From NCBI GenBank assembly GCA_002323895.1, contig DCQM01000218.1, positions 1,729 to 8,682 on the forward strand: a stretch of 6,954 nt of DNA, given 5' to 3'. This document shows, piece by piece, positions 1 through 5,627 of the stretch. The notes beneath the pieces were generated by a model. The model saw only the letters and a program-made list of their open reading frames with translations, was not told the origin of the DNA and searched no databases. Numbering within the stretch: position 1 is the first letter of the stretch; every line of letters starts with the position of its first letter. The DNA comes from Akkermansiaceae bacterium UBA1518 (GTDB lineage: Bacteria; Verrucomicrobiota; Verrucomicrobiia; Verrucomicrobiales; Akkermansiaceae). The position numbers and the translations under genes were made by a program.

Positions 1-449
1 CCCTTATCACCCCGCCACACCAGCTTGCCGCCTTTGAAGAGCAAAGCACGCCGTGCCGTGAACATCCCACCTCTCACCGAGATCCCCAACGCCTTGGCGA
101 TCTCACCGCCCGGATCTGAAATCAGATCATAGGGAAGCTTATTCTTTTCCTTAAATTTCTTCTGAGTTTCAGGTTTATCGGTAGACATCCCAAACACAGT
201 TACTTTCTTACCTGCCAATTCCTCGAATGCGTCCCGCACCGAACATACTTGGCTTGTTCATCCTCCGGTCAAAGCCTTGGGATAAGTAAAAATCACCATC
301 CACTGGTCTCCATCGGCCGCTTTGAGGGCGATTTCCTTACCATCTTGATTCTTCCCTTTGAGTTCCGGAAGCTTGGCGCCCACTTTTAGCGGTTCCGCGT
401 TGAGCGAAAACATCGAGATAAGCGACACGAACATCGTTTTGAGTTTCAT
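1..449 (-). CDS. Bcp-type peroxiredoxin, probable selenoprotein with in-frame UGA (3' end off window)
   Basis: Thiol (here probably selenol) peroxidase of the AhpC/TSA, Bcp/PrxQ-like group, reducing hydrogen peroxide or organic hydroperoxides. The ATG at 449 opens a frame of 149 codons to the window edge, interrupted only by TGA at 258-260 (codon 64). Residues 1-18 look like a short Sec signal peptide (MKLKTMFVSLISMFSLNA), so export to the periplasm is likely. The thioredoxin fold follows: VGAKLPEL at 23-30, then FTYPKALTGG at 54-63, TGA at 64, and TSQVCSVRD at 65-73. Family members have PxxxTPGCTxxxC here, so the TGA sits on the peroxidatic Cys and Cys69 matches the resolving Cys of atypical 2-Cys Bcp proteins. 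Downstream homology is intact: FGMSTDKPETQKKF (86-99), LISDPGGEIAKALG (109-122) and the conserved Arg region FTARRALLF (130-138). I infer selenocysteine. A nonsense mutation or sequencing error (TGT/TGC to TGA) is the main alternative. The gene diverges from ispA. Confidence 0.82.
214..260 (-). promoter_or_regulatory. UGA codon plus candidate bacterial SECIS hairpin
   Basis: Directly after the in-frame UGA (260-258) the minus-strand RNA can fold into a hairpin. A lower stem pairs GCCAA (253-249) with UUGGC (218-214). After an internal loop, an upper stem pairs UUCGGUGCG (243-235) with CGCAUU-c-GAG (231-222, one bulged C), including three G-U pairs. The apical loop is GGA (234-232). The loop starts 24 nt from the first U after the UGA and opens with G. 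Both agree with the general bacterial SECIS model: a short stem just 3' of UGA, with a small loop carrying G in its first two positions, bound by SelB. The pairing was done by eye and no free energy was computed. Confidence 0.58.
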
Positions 450-454
450 ATGGC

Positions 455-470
455 GGAGGATACCTCCTTT
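455..470 (-). promoter_or_regulatory. Strong Shine-Dalgarno held in a small hairpin, peroxiredoxin leader
   Basis: Upstream of the peroxiredoxin ATG the minus strand reads AAAGGAGGTATCCTCC. AAGGAGGT is a perfect eight-base match to the anti-Shine-Dalgarno sequence. GGAGG (467-463) can pair with CCTCC (459-455) across a three-base TAT loop, which would hide the ribosome site. The distance from GGAGG to ATG is 13 nt, a little long. The site supports the start at 449. Control by hairpin opening is only an inference. Confidence 0.5.
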
Positions 471-526
471 TCGCTTCTCCGCAATAACCGGTTTCCCTGT
501 CTGAAATTCCTGTTAGGCTCCGCCCC

Positions 527-1411
527 GTGTCCGATCTTAAAGCTTATCTCAAAGGCCAGCAAATCCTTGTGGACGACGCCCTCAACCGGTTTCTGCCGCG
601 CGTTACTGTTCGCCCCAAAACCGTGCACCAAGGAATGCGCTACTCTGTCTTCGCCGGAGGCAAGCGCCTCCGGCCTATTCTCACTCTCGCCGCCGCCGAA
701 GCGTGTGGAGGCGAGATGAGAAGCGGCCTTCCGCCCGCCTGCTCAGTCGAAATCATGCACACCTACTCGCTCGTTCACGACGATCTCCCAAGCATGGACG
801 ACGATGACCTCCGCCGCGGCCGACCCACCTCTCACAAGGTGTATGGAGAAGGTATGGCCGTCCTGATCGGCGATGCTCTCCTCACTGAAGCCTTCACCAT
901 TCTCGCAGAAACTCCTCCGACCAAACGCTACGATCTCAAAGATATCTTACTAGAATTCTCAGTCTGTGGTGGCTCACGCAAACTTATCGGGGGACAAGTC
1001 CTAGATCTCGAAGGCGAAGGCAAAGAACTCTCGAAAGCCCAACTCGTTCGCATTCACGAAAATAAAACCGCCGCTCTTCTCACGACCTCGCTTCGCCTCG
1101 GCGGAATGACTGCGAACGCCACACCACGTCAACTCGACGCCTTAACTGATTTCGGTTACAACCTCGGCCTGGCCTTTCAAGTCATTGATGACATCCTCGA
1201 CGTGACTCAGTCGACCGTGCAGCTGGGAAAAACCGCGGGAAAAGATGAAGCAGTGGATAAAGCAACTTATCCATCCATTCTTGGGCTCAATAAATCAAAA
1301 AAAGAGGCGACACGCCTCACCCGCAAGGCTCTTGAAGCCCTTGCGGTATTCGGCCGAAGAGGTAAGCGACTCGAAGAAATCGCCCACTATCTCCTCGATC
1401 GAGAGTTTTAG
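527..1411 (+). CDS. ispA: Short-chain polyprenyl (farnesyl/geranylgeranyl) diphosphate synthase
   Basis: Cytosolic all-alpha prenyltransferase that condenses isopentenyl diphosphate with allylic diphosphates, making C15 or C20 precursors for quinones, carotenoids and lipid carriers. At 294 residues it has normal IspA length. Visible motifs, in order: GGKRLRP at 44-50 (diphosphate binding); the first Asp-rich motif DDLPSMDDDD at 85-94, followed by LRRGRPT; GGQVLDL at 155-161; HENKTA at 177-182; the second Asp-rich motif DDILD at 221-225 inside FQVIDDILDVT; and GKTAGKDEAVDKATYPS after it. The four-residue insert in the first Asp motif, with Tyr80 five residues before it, fits the bacterial FPP synthase pattern, but GGPP synthase cannot be excluded. 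The start is GTG at 527. I see no good Shine-Dalgarno before it, but the next in-frame Met is residue 37, which would remove conserved helix A. The gene is divergent from the peroxiredoxin (77 bases between starts) and convergent with the photolyase-like gene. Confidence 0.93.
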   Translation: MSDLKAYLKGQQILVDDALNRFLPRVTVRPKTVHQGMRYSVFAGGKRLRPILTLAAAEACGGEMRSGLPPACSVEIMHTYSLVHDDLPSMDDDDLRRGRPTSHKVYGEGMAVLIGDALLTEAFTILAETPPTKRYDLKDILLEFSVCGGSRKLIGGQVLDLEGEGKELSKAQLVRIHENKTAALLTTSLRLGGMTANATPRQLDALTDFGYNLGLAFQVIDDILDVTQSTVQLGKTAGKDEAVDKATYPSILGLNKSKKEATRLTRKALEALAVFGRRGKRLEEIAHYLLDREF

Positions 1412-1430
1412 AACCCCCACTCGCTAAAAC
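1405..1430. repeat. Inverted repeat spanning two convergent stop codons
   Basis: GTTTTAG (1405-1411) and CTAAAAC (1424-1430) form a perfect seven-base inverted repeat around a 12-base loop. The TAG stop of ispA ends the left arm, and the stop of the minus-strand gene begins the right arm. The stem is AT-rich and no long T run follows on either strand, so it is at best a weak two-way terminator. It may also be chance built around two TAG stops. Confidence 0.35.
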
Positions 1431-2590
1431 AACTCTTGCTGTTCGGACGTTGGAAAGTCACCGGATACCATCCGCGATCTTAGTTTCTTCCAGAAACCAA
1501 AAAAACCAGCCCTCGCAAGTGATCTCAAATAACGATCTTCAGGCCGCACCATTAAACTCAACTTTAAGCCAGATTTTCCAAACGAATCCAACCGATCATG
1601 CAGCGGACCCACTTCTGGACGCATCGCAACAATTTCGGCTTCCCCATTTCCTCTAACCCACGCAATCAAATCATCGACGTGCTCCACGGAAGCATCGTAG
1701 TGCTCTCCTGCACGTTCGCCCACATCTCCAAGGGCCGCTCTCAACCACTCCTTCTGTAATTTTGATTTCCCGAGGAATTCTCCTGTCACTACAATCTTCG
1801 AAGGCCGATAAGCTCCCAGCGGGGAACTTTCCGGATTCAAATCCTCTTCATGAATCCATAACACCTTACCATCTTGAGGAACCTCAAGCTCTGGCAGCAA
1901 AGGCCTTGTCACCTCAGGCCGCTCCACATTCCCGGGTATCATCGCAGTAGGATTATCTAGTAGTTCAAGTCCACGCGGATCGAGCAATGTCGGCGCCACA
2001 TATTTTTCGATATTTGCGCGCCTTGGCAAATAAGTCTTTCCGGGCGTTTGTAATCCCGCAATCCACCGCCATGAAAGCATGTTTGAGGCTGGGTCAAAAT
2101 CCAGTAAATGATCCTGAAAGAATTTGGCCCCCAATTGCCAAGGCAATCGGGCAACATGAACCCAGTAGCCAGCGAACCACATACGTGAATGATTGTGCAA
2201 ATAACCTGTCTCAACTAACTCTCGAGCAAACCCGTTCATGACGGCTACTGGTCCCTTCCCTTGGCGAACTTTCTCAGCATTAGAATGCTCCTCAATCCCT
2301 TCTAGATATTCATCCCAAACCTTTGGCCTAAGCGATAACCATCCTTTCCAATAGGTCCGCCAATAAACTTCTTGCGTAAATTTCTCGACTGTCGACGGGG
2401 CATAACGCACGAGGGGCGCTTTGGCGACCTCCCACTCAGTCAGGAGTCGATGACGAATCGCGGCTGACAGGCAAGAGACGTTTTGATGATCGGGAATCAC
2501 ATGGTTTCGATTACTTGAATAACGCCCGACACGCCCCACGAATTCATTGAGTTTTGCCAGAGCCCGATTTCGTGTATTCGGAAAATTCAC
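1424..2590 (-). CDS. Photolyase/cryptochrome-like flavoprotein, apparently with swapped domain order
   Basis: Probable FAD-binding photolyase-superfamily protein, 388 residues, acting on DNA damage or as a light sensor. Residues 1-200 match the C-terminal FAD-binding helical domain of photolyases: FTQEVYWRTYWKGWL (71-85), ETGYLHNHSRMWFA (127-140), DPASNMLSWRWIAGL (166-180) and KTYLPR (185-190). The usual N-terminal alpha/beta antenna domain is missing in front. Instead residues 241-373 look like that domain: GKVLWIHEEDLNP (compare VLVWFRxDLRLxDN), SKIVVT, a helix KEWLRAALGDVGERAG, DDLIAWV, EIVAMRPEVGPLHDRLDSF and finally FFGFWKKLR (compare FTPFWKAW). This suggests circular permutation. The start is GTG at 2590; an in-frame TGA lies four codons upstream and no Shine-Dalgarno is visible. 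FPNTRNRALAKLNEF at the N-terminus is typical of stand-alone FAD-domain relatives, which supports the start. Whether it repairs DNA cannot be told from sequence. The antenna cofactor is unknown. Confidence 0.85.
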   Translation of the reverse strand: MNFPNTRNRALAKLNEFVGRVGRYSSNRNHVIPDHQNVSCLSAAIRHRLLTEWEVAKAPLVRYAPSTVEKFTQEVYWRTYWKGWLSLRPKVWDEYLEGIEEHSNAEKVRQGKGPVAVMNGFARELVETGYLHNHSRMWFAGYWVHVARLPWQLGAKFFQDHLLDFDPASNMLSWRWIAGLQTPGKTYLPRRANIEKYVAPTLLDPRGLELLDNPTAMIPGNVERPEVTRPLLPELEVPQDGKVLWIHEEDLNPESSPLGAYRPSKIVVTGEFLGKSKLQKEWLRAALGDVGERAGEHYDASVEHVDDLIAWVRGNGEAEIVAMRPEVGPLHDRLDSFGKSGLKLSLMVRPEDRYLRSLARAGFFGFWKKLRSRMVSGDFPTSEQQELF

Positions 2591-2807
2591 TACGGACCAT
2601 CAGCTAGTTTTCGTGAAGAGCAACCCGTGCCTCCAAAGACGGTAGCATATACCGACACCATCTTATCCCTGAGAAATTATTCCTCCAGATTTAACCAACT
2701 CCGCTTCCAGCCTATGAGCCTTAGCCTCAACAAGAATAGGATGGTTGAGATCAAAAAAATCCCCCGCCCGGTGAACGAGCGGAGGCTTTGAATGAAATAA
2801 TTTCTAC
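2591..2807. other. Intergenic gap between transketolase and photolyase-like gene
   Basis: This 217-base gap carries no convincing gene. It holds the transketolase terminator at 2753-2785 and must contain the promoter of the minus-strand photolyase-like gene. I could not pick a reliable -35/-10 pair. Two weaker items are an inverted repeat CTCAAC/GTTGAG (2726-2731 and 2744-2749) and a 23-codon minus-strand frame (2661-2590) that overlaps the photolyase start by one base. Confidence 0.6.
2753..2785 (-). terminator. Rho-independent terminator of transketolase
   Basis: On the minus strand CCTCCGCTCG (2785-2776) pairs with CGGGCGGGGG (2770-2761), ten pairs without a gap (two of them G-U), around a GUUCAC-like five-base loop at 2775-2771. 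One A and seven T follow. The stem begins 22 bases after the transketolase stop. This is a textbook terminator and separates transketolase from the photolyase-like gene. Confidence 0.9.
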
Positions 2808-4781
2808 TTAACTGAGCGCCTTGACGACGCCAGCAGCATTGATGCCAAGCTCATCCATGACAACGTTACCCGGGGCCGATATACCAAAACGATCGATCCC
2901 AACCACTTTACCCTCAAGTCCAACATACTTATACCAAAGTCCACTCACTCCGGCTTCGATGGCTACCCTCTTGGTGCAGGATGCCGGAAGAACCTCGGTT
3001 TGGTATTCTGCTGACTGACGGTCGAAACGCTCAAGGCAGGGAGCGGAAACCACGCGGGCTCCGGCTCCGATTTCTTTGGCAGCTTCTATTGCGTGTCCAA
3101 CTTCCGAGCCAGTCGCGAGAATGATGCACTCAAGATCGCCTTCTTCCTTCTTCAGGATGTAAGCTCCTTTGGCAACGCCATCGCGGCGGGTTTCAACAGA
3201 AGCAAGGTCATTGAGAGAAACGACTTTTTGGCGGCTGAAGATCAGCGCAGTTGGCCCATCGAGCCGCTCCATCGCACAAATGTAGGCCCCAGCCACTTCC
3301 TCCTGATCGCCGGGGCGAATCACGTCGAGGTTTGGAATGACCCGCAAGCCACTGACGGTTTCGACAGGCTGGTGAGTCGGTCCATCTTCACCCACACCCA
3401 CGGAATCGTGAGTGAGAATGTAGGTCACAGGAAGCTTGGCCAGACCGGCGAGCCGGATCGAAGGGCGGAGATAATCAGCAAAGACGCAGAAGGTCGCTCC
3501 GCTGATGCGGAAGAGTCCGTCGTATGCGACACCGTTGCAAATCGCGCCCATTCCATGCTCGCGAATTCCAAACCAGATATTACGCCCGGTTGGGTTGGCG
3601 GCGGAATAATCGCCCTCGTCCTTAAGATAGTTTTTAGTCGAACCAAAGAGGTCGGCGGATCCGGTGATCACCGAAGGCATAGCCTTGGCAACAGCATTAA
3701 TGACAACTCCACCGGAACCACGGGTTGCATCGGCATAGTCATCACCAAAGGCTGGAATTTGATCAGAGAGATCACTTGGGACTACTTTGGCCACACTGTC
3801 CTCAAGCTCACTGGAAAGCTCAGGATTGGCCGCAGCCCATGAGTCGTAAATCGCTTGCCACTCGTTGAAAGCATCGGCCTGGGCCTCTGCTTGTTGGGCG
3901 AAGTATGCCTTCGTCTCATCGGAAACAAAAAAGGTCTGCTCAGGCAGCCCGAGTCCCTTACGGGCTTCCCCCGAAAAATTCGCGCCACCTTCACCGTGCG
4001 CGCCAGCAGTTCCGGCTACCTGTGGAATGCCCCGACCAATCTCGGTCTTGGCAATAATCACGGTCGGCTTGCCGCTGCTAGCCTTGGCCGTAGTGAAAGC
4101 TGCCAGGAAAACATCCATATCATGGCCATCGATGGTCACAGCATTCCAGTTAAGAGACTTAAAATAAGCTTCAGAATCCCAACCTTGAGTCTTGTCCGCC
4201 ATCGCATCGAGGGTGACGTCGTTTGAGTCATAAATAAGGATGAGATTGTCCAACTGGTTATGACCGGCAAAAGCAATCGCTTCCTGCGCAACACCCTCCT
4301 GAAGGCATCCATCACCAGCGAGGGCAACCACATGATGATCAAAAATGGTGTGATCAGCTGTGTTGTAACGAGCTGCTGCACGCTTTCCTGAGAGGGCATA
4401 ACCTACCGCATTCCCCACACCCTGCCCAAGAGGTCCAGTCGTAGCCTCGACACCTTCAGTCTCGTCAAACTCGGGGTGACCCGGAGTGATCGAGTGGAGC
4501 TTTCGAAAATCGGCAACGTCTTGGCCGGACACCTTGAAACCAGCGAGATGAAGCCAGCTATAAATAAACATCGACCCGTGACCGGCCGAGAGGATGAAAC
4601 GGTCGCGGTTCAACCACTTTGGAGCAGCAGGGTTAAAACGGAGGCCTTCACCAAAAAGGACAGCGCCCAGATCAGCGCAACCAAGAGGAAGACCGAGGTG
4701 GCCCGAGGAGCAAGCATGGACGGCATCGATGGCCAATCCGCGGGCTTCAGCCGCAGCTCTAGAAAGTGCTTCTTTATTCAT
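2808..4781 (-). CDS. tkt: Transketolase
   Basis: Thiamine-diphosphate enzyme moving two-carbon ketol units between sugar phosphates in the pentose phosphate pathway, or the Calvin cycle if one is present. The 657 residues match the family's usual length of about 660. Domain 1 (roughly 1-330) shows SSGHLGLPLG (25-34, with the substrate-binding His28), SAGHGS (65-70), PGHPE (100-104), TTGPLGQG (114-121), the ThDP/metal motif GDG (157-159) through YDSND (184-188), and His262. Domain 2 (roughly 350-520) shows GIREHGM (405-411) with catalytic Glu408, FADYLRPS (434-441) and THDSVGVGEDGPTHQP (457-472). The C-terminal domain contains ILATGSEV and DRFGISAPG. The first motif has Leu where E. coli-type enzymes have Pro (SGHPG); all catalytic residues seen are kept, so it should be active. 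ATG at 4781 gives the standard N-terminus, though only a weak GGGAAG lies upstream. It is divergent from the YqgE gene and ends in a strong terminator. Confidence 0.97.
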   Translation of the reverse strand: MNKEALSRAAAEARGLAIDAVHACSSGHLGLPLGCADLGAVLFGEGLRFNPAAPKWLNRDRFILSAGHGSMFIYSWLHLAGFKVSGQDVADFRKLHSITPGHPEFDETEGVEATTGPLGQGVGNAVGYALSGKRAAARYNTADHTIFDHHVVALAGDGCLQEGVAQEAIAFAGHNQLDNLILIYDSNDVTLDAMADKTQGWDSEAYFKSLNWNAVTIDGHDMDVFLAAFTTAKASSGKPTVIIAKTEIGRGIPQVAGTAGAHGEGGANFSGEARKGLGLPEQTFFVSDETKAYFAQQAEAQADAFNEWQAIYDSWAAANPELSSELEDSVAKVVPSDLSDQIPAFGDDYADATRGSGGVVINAVAKAMPSVITGSADLFGSTKNYLKDEGDYSAANPTGRNIWFGIREHGMGAICNGVAYDGLFRISGATFCVFADYLRPSIRLAGLAKLPVTYILTHDSVGVGEDGPTHQPVETVSGLRVIPNLDVIRPGDQEEVAGAYICAMERLDGPTALIFSRQKVVSLNDLASVETRRDGVAKGAYILKKEEGDLECIILATGSEVGHAIEAAKEIGAGARVVSAPCLERFDRQSAEYQTEVLPASCTKRVAIEAGVSGLWYKYVGLEGKVVGIDRFGISAPGNVVMDELGINAAGVVKALS

Positions 4782-4926
4782 CAGCAGCGAAACTTCCCAA
4801 ATTAGGCCTTATGATCAAGTCGTAATACCGAATCACCACAACAAGTTTGCCCAAGTTAGGTGGCTGATTCCCAAATCCACGCATCGAAGTCTTCACTTTT
4901 TTCTTTTCAACATTCATTCTTTTCAC
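4782..4926. promoter_or_regulatory. Divergent promoter region, transketolase and YqgE
   Basis: These 145 bases lie between two divergent start codons and so should contain promoters for both genes. The part near the YqgE start is a pyrimidine-rich tract (about 4890-4925). I see no convincing sigma-70 hexamers at correct spacing on either strand and no clear operator palindrome, so the call rests on gene layout only. Confidence 0.45.
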
Positions 4927-5478
4927 GTGAACACGCAGCCGGCGCCTCCCAAACTCGATAAAAAGCTCCTCCTCGCCGACCCGTCGCTTCGCGATGGCAC
5001 CTTCAATAAATCTGTCGTTCTTCTTGCCGAACATACTCCCGAGGAAGGAGCATTCGGATTAATCCTTAATCATCCATCTGGAAAAACGGTTGGCGATCTG
5101 ATCAGCGATCCTGAATTTCTTGAACTCTGGCAAATCCCCGTTCACCTAGGGGGCCCAGTCGCCCGAGACCAGCTCACCTTCTCGGCCTTCTGGAAACGAG
5201 ATTCCAAATTCGGCTTTGCCACCCGCATCGCGATGGATGAGGCTAAAAATTATCTTGGAGAGCCCGACACCCTCGTTAAAGCCTTCGCCGGATACTCCGG
5301 TTGGTCAGAGGGTCAACTCGAAGAGGAAATCGCGCAGGATGCTTGGACCATCACCGAGCCCAAAACCAACCTCCTCAATTTTCCCCACGACCTCACTCTT
5401 TGGAAAAGCATCATGCGCGGTCTCTCACCCTACCACCAAATTCTCTCCGGCGCCCCTGACGAGATCCTTTCGAACTAA
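4927..5478 (+). CDS. YqgE/AlgH family protein (UPF0301, DUF179)
   Basis: A 183-residue protein, close to the family's usual length of about 185. Family members are small cytosolic proteins of unsettled biochemical role; AlgH of Pseudomonas was linked to alginate regulation. Family features: LLLADPSLRDGTFNKSVVLL near residues 14-33, GAFGLILNHPSG at about 41-52, VHLGGPVARDQL at about 75-86, and AGYSGWSEGQLEEEI in the C-terminal half, matching GYASWEKGQLEQEI in E. coli YqgE. The open frame extends upstream to 4594, but that part is antisense to the transketolase 5' end and has no family similarity. GTG at 4927 puts LLLADP at the normal distance from the N-terminus. No Shine-Dalgarno precedes it, so the exact start is the least certain point. 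Stop TAA is followed by a terminator hairpin. Confidence 0.92.
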   Translation: MNTQPAPPKLDKKLLLADPSLRDGTFNKSVVLLAEHTPEEGAFGLILNHPSGKTVGDLISDPEFLELWQIPVHLGGPVARDQLTFSAFWKRDSKFGFATRIAMDEAKNYLGEPDTLVKAFAGYSGWSEGQLEEEIAQDAWTITEPKTNLLNFPHDLTLWKSIMRGLSPYHQILSGAPDEILSN

Positions 5479-5508
5479 ATCAGTTAGAGATCATTTTCTC
5501 CCGAACCC

Positions 5509-5534
5509 AAGACCAGTCGAACAAGTGGTCTTTT
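5509..5534 (+). terminator. Rho-independent terminator after YqgE gene
   Basis: AAGACCA (5509-5515) pairs perfectly with TGGTCTT (5526-5532) around a ten-base loop, and the 3' arm runs into TCTTTT (5529-5534). It lies 30 bases after the YqgE stop. The stem is short and the T run modest, so it is weaker than the transketolase terminator. Confidence 0.65.
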
Positions 5535-5627
5535 AACAGCAAAACTCCTTGTTCGCTTTTTCTTTTTCACAACGATCCACAGAAAAAGATCTAGACCCCC
5601 TTCCCTCCAACCTGAAACTGATATCAA

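Noticed and set aside
258..260. TGA explained by genome-wide recoding of TGA to Trp or Gly
   Set aside because: The other four genes use TGG for all of their roughly 40 Trp residues and have no in-frame TGA. The position also needs Cys/Sec, not Trp or Gly.
241..290. Frameshift in the peroxiredoxin gene
   Set aside because: Family similarity continues in the same frame on both sides of the TGA, so no base is gained or lost.
1957..2241. Open frames of about 85 codons on both strands
   Set aside because: Both overlap the conserved FAD-binding part of the photolyase-like gene and show no family features.
2726..2749. Inverted repeat CTCAAC/GTTGAG as a second terminator or operator
   Set aside because: It has a six-base stem with a 12-base loop, no T run on the minus strand, and sits beyond a strong terminator. 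It is too weak to call.
3093..3842. 249-codon plus-strand open frame
   Set aside because: It lies wholly antisense to the catalytic core of transketolase, shows no recognisable protein family, and is a shadow frame.
4594..4926. N-terminal extension of the YqgE-family protein
   Set aside because: The extension is antisense to transketolase and its leader, is rich in Arg/Ser/Pro without family similarity, and would add 111 residues to a family with a stable length near 185.
5535..5627. Promoter for the repeat protein
   Set aside because: A TTGTTC hexamer is present but no -10-like sequence lies at the right distance, so no site is called.
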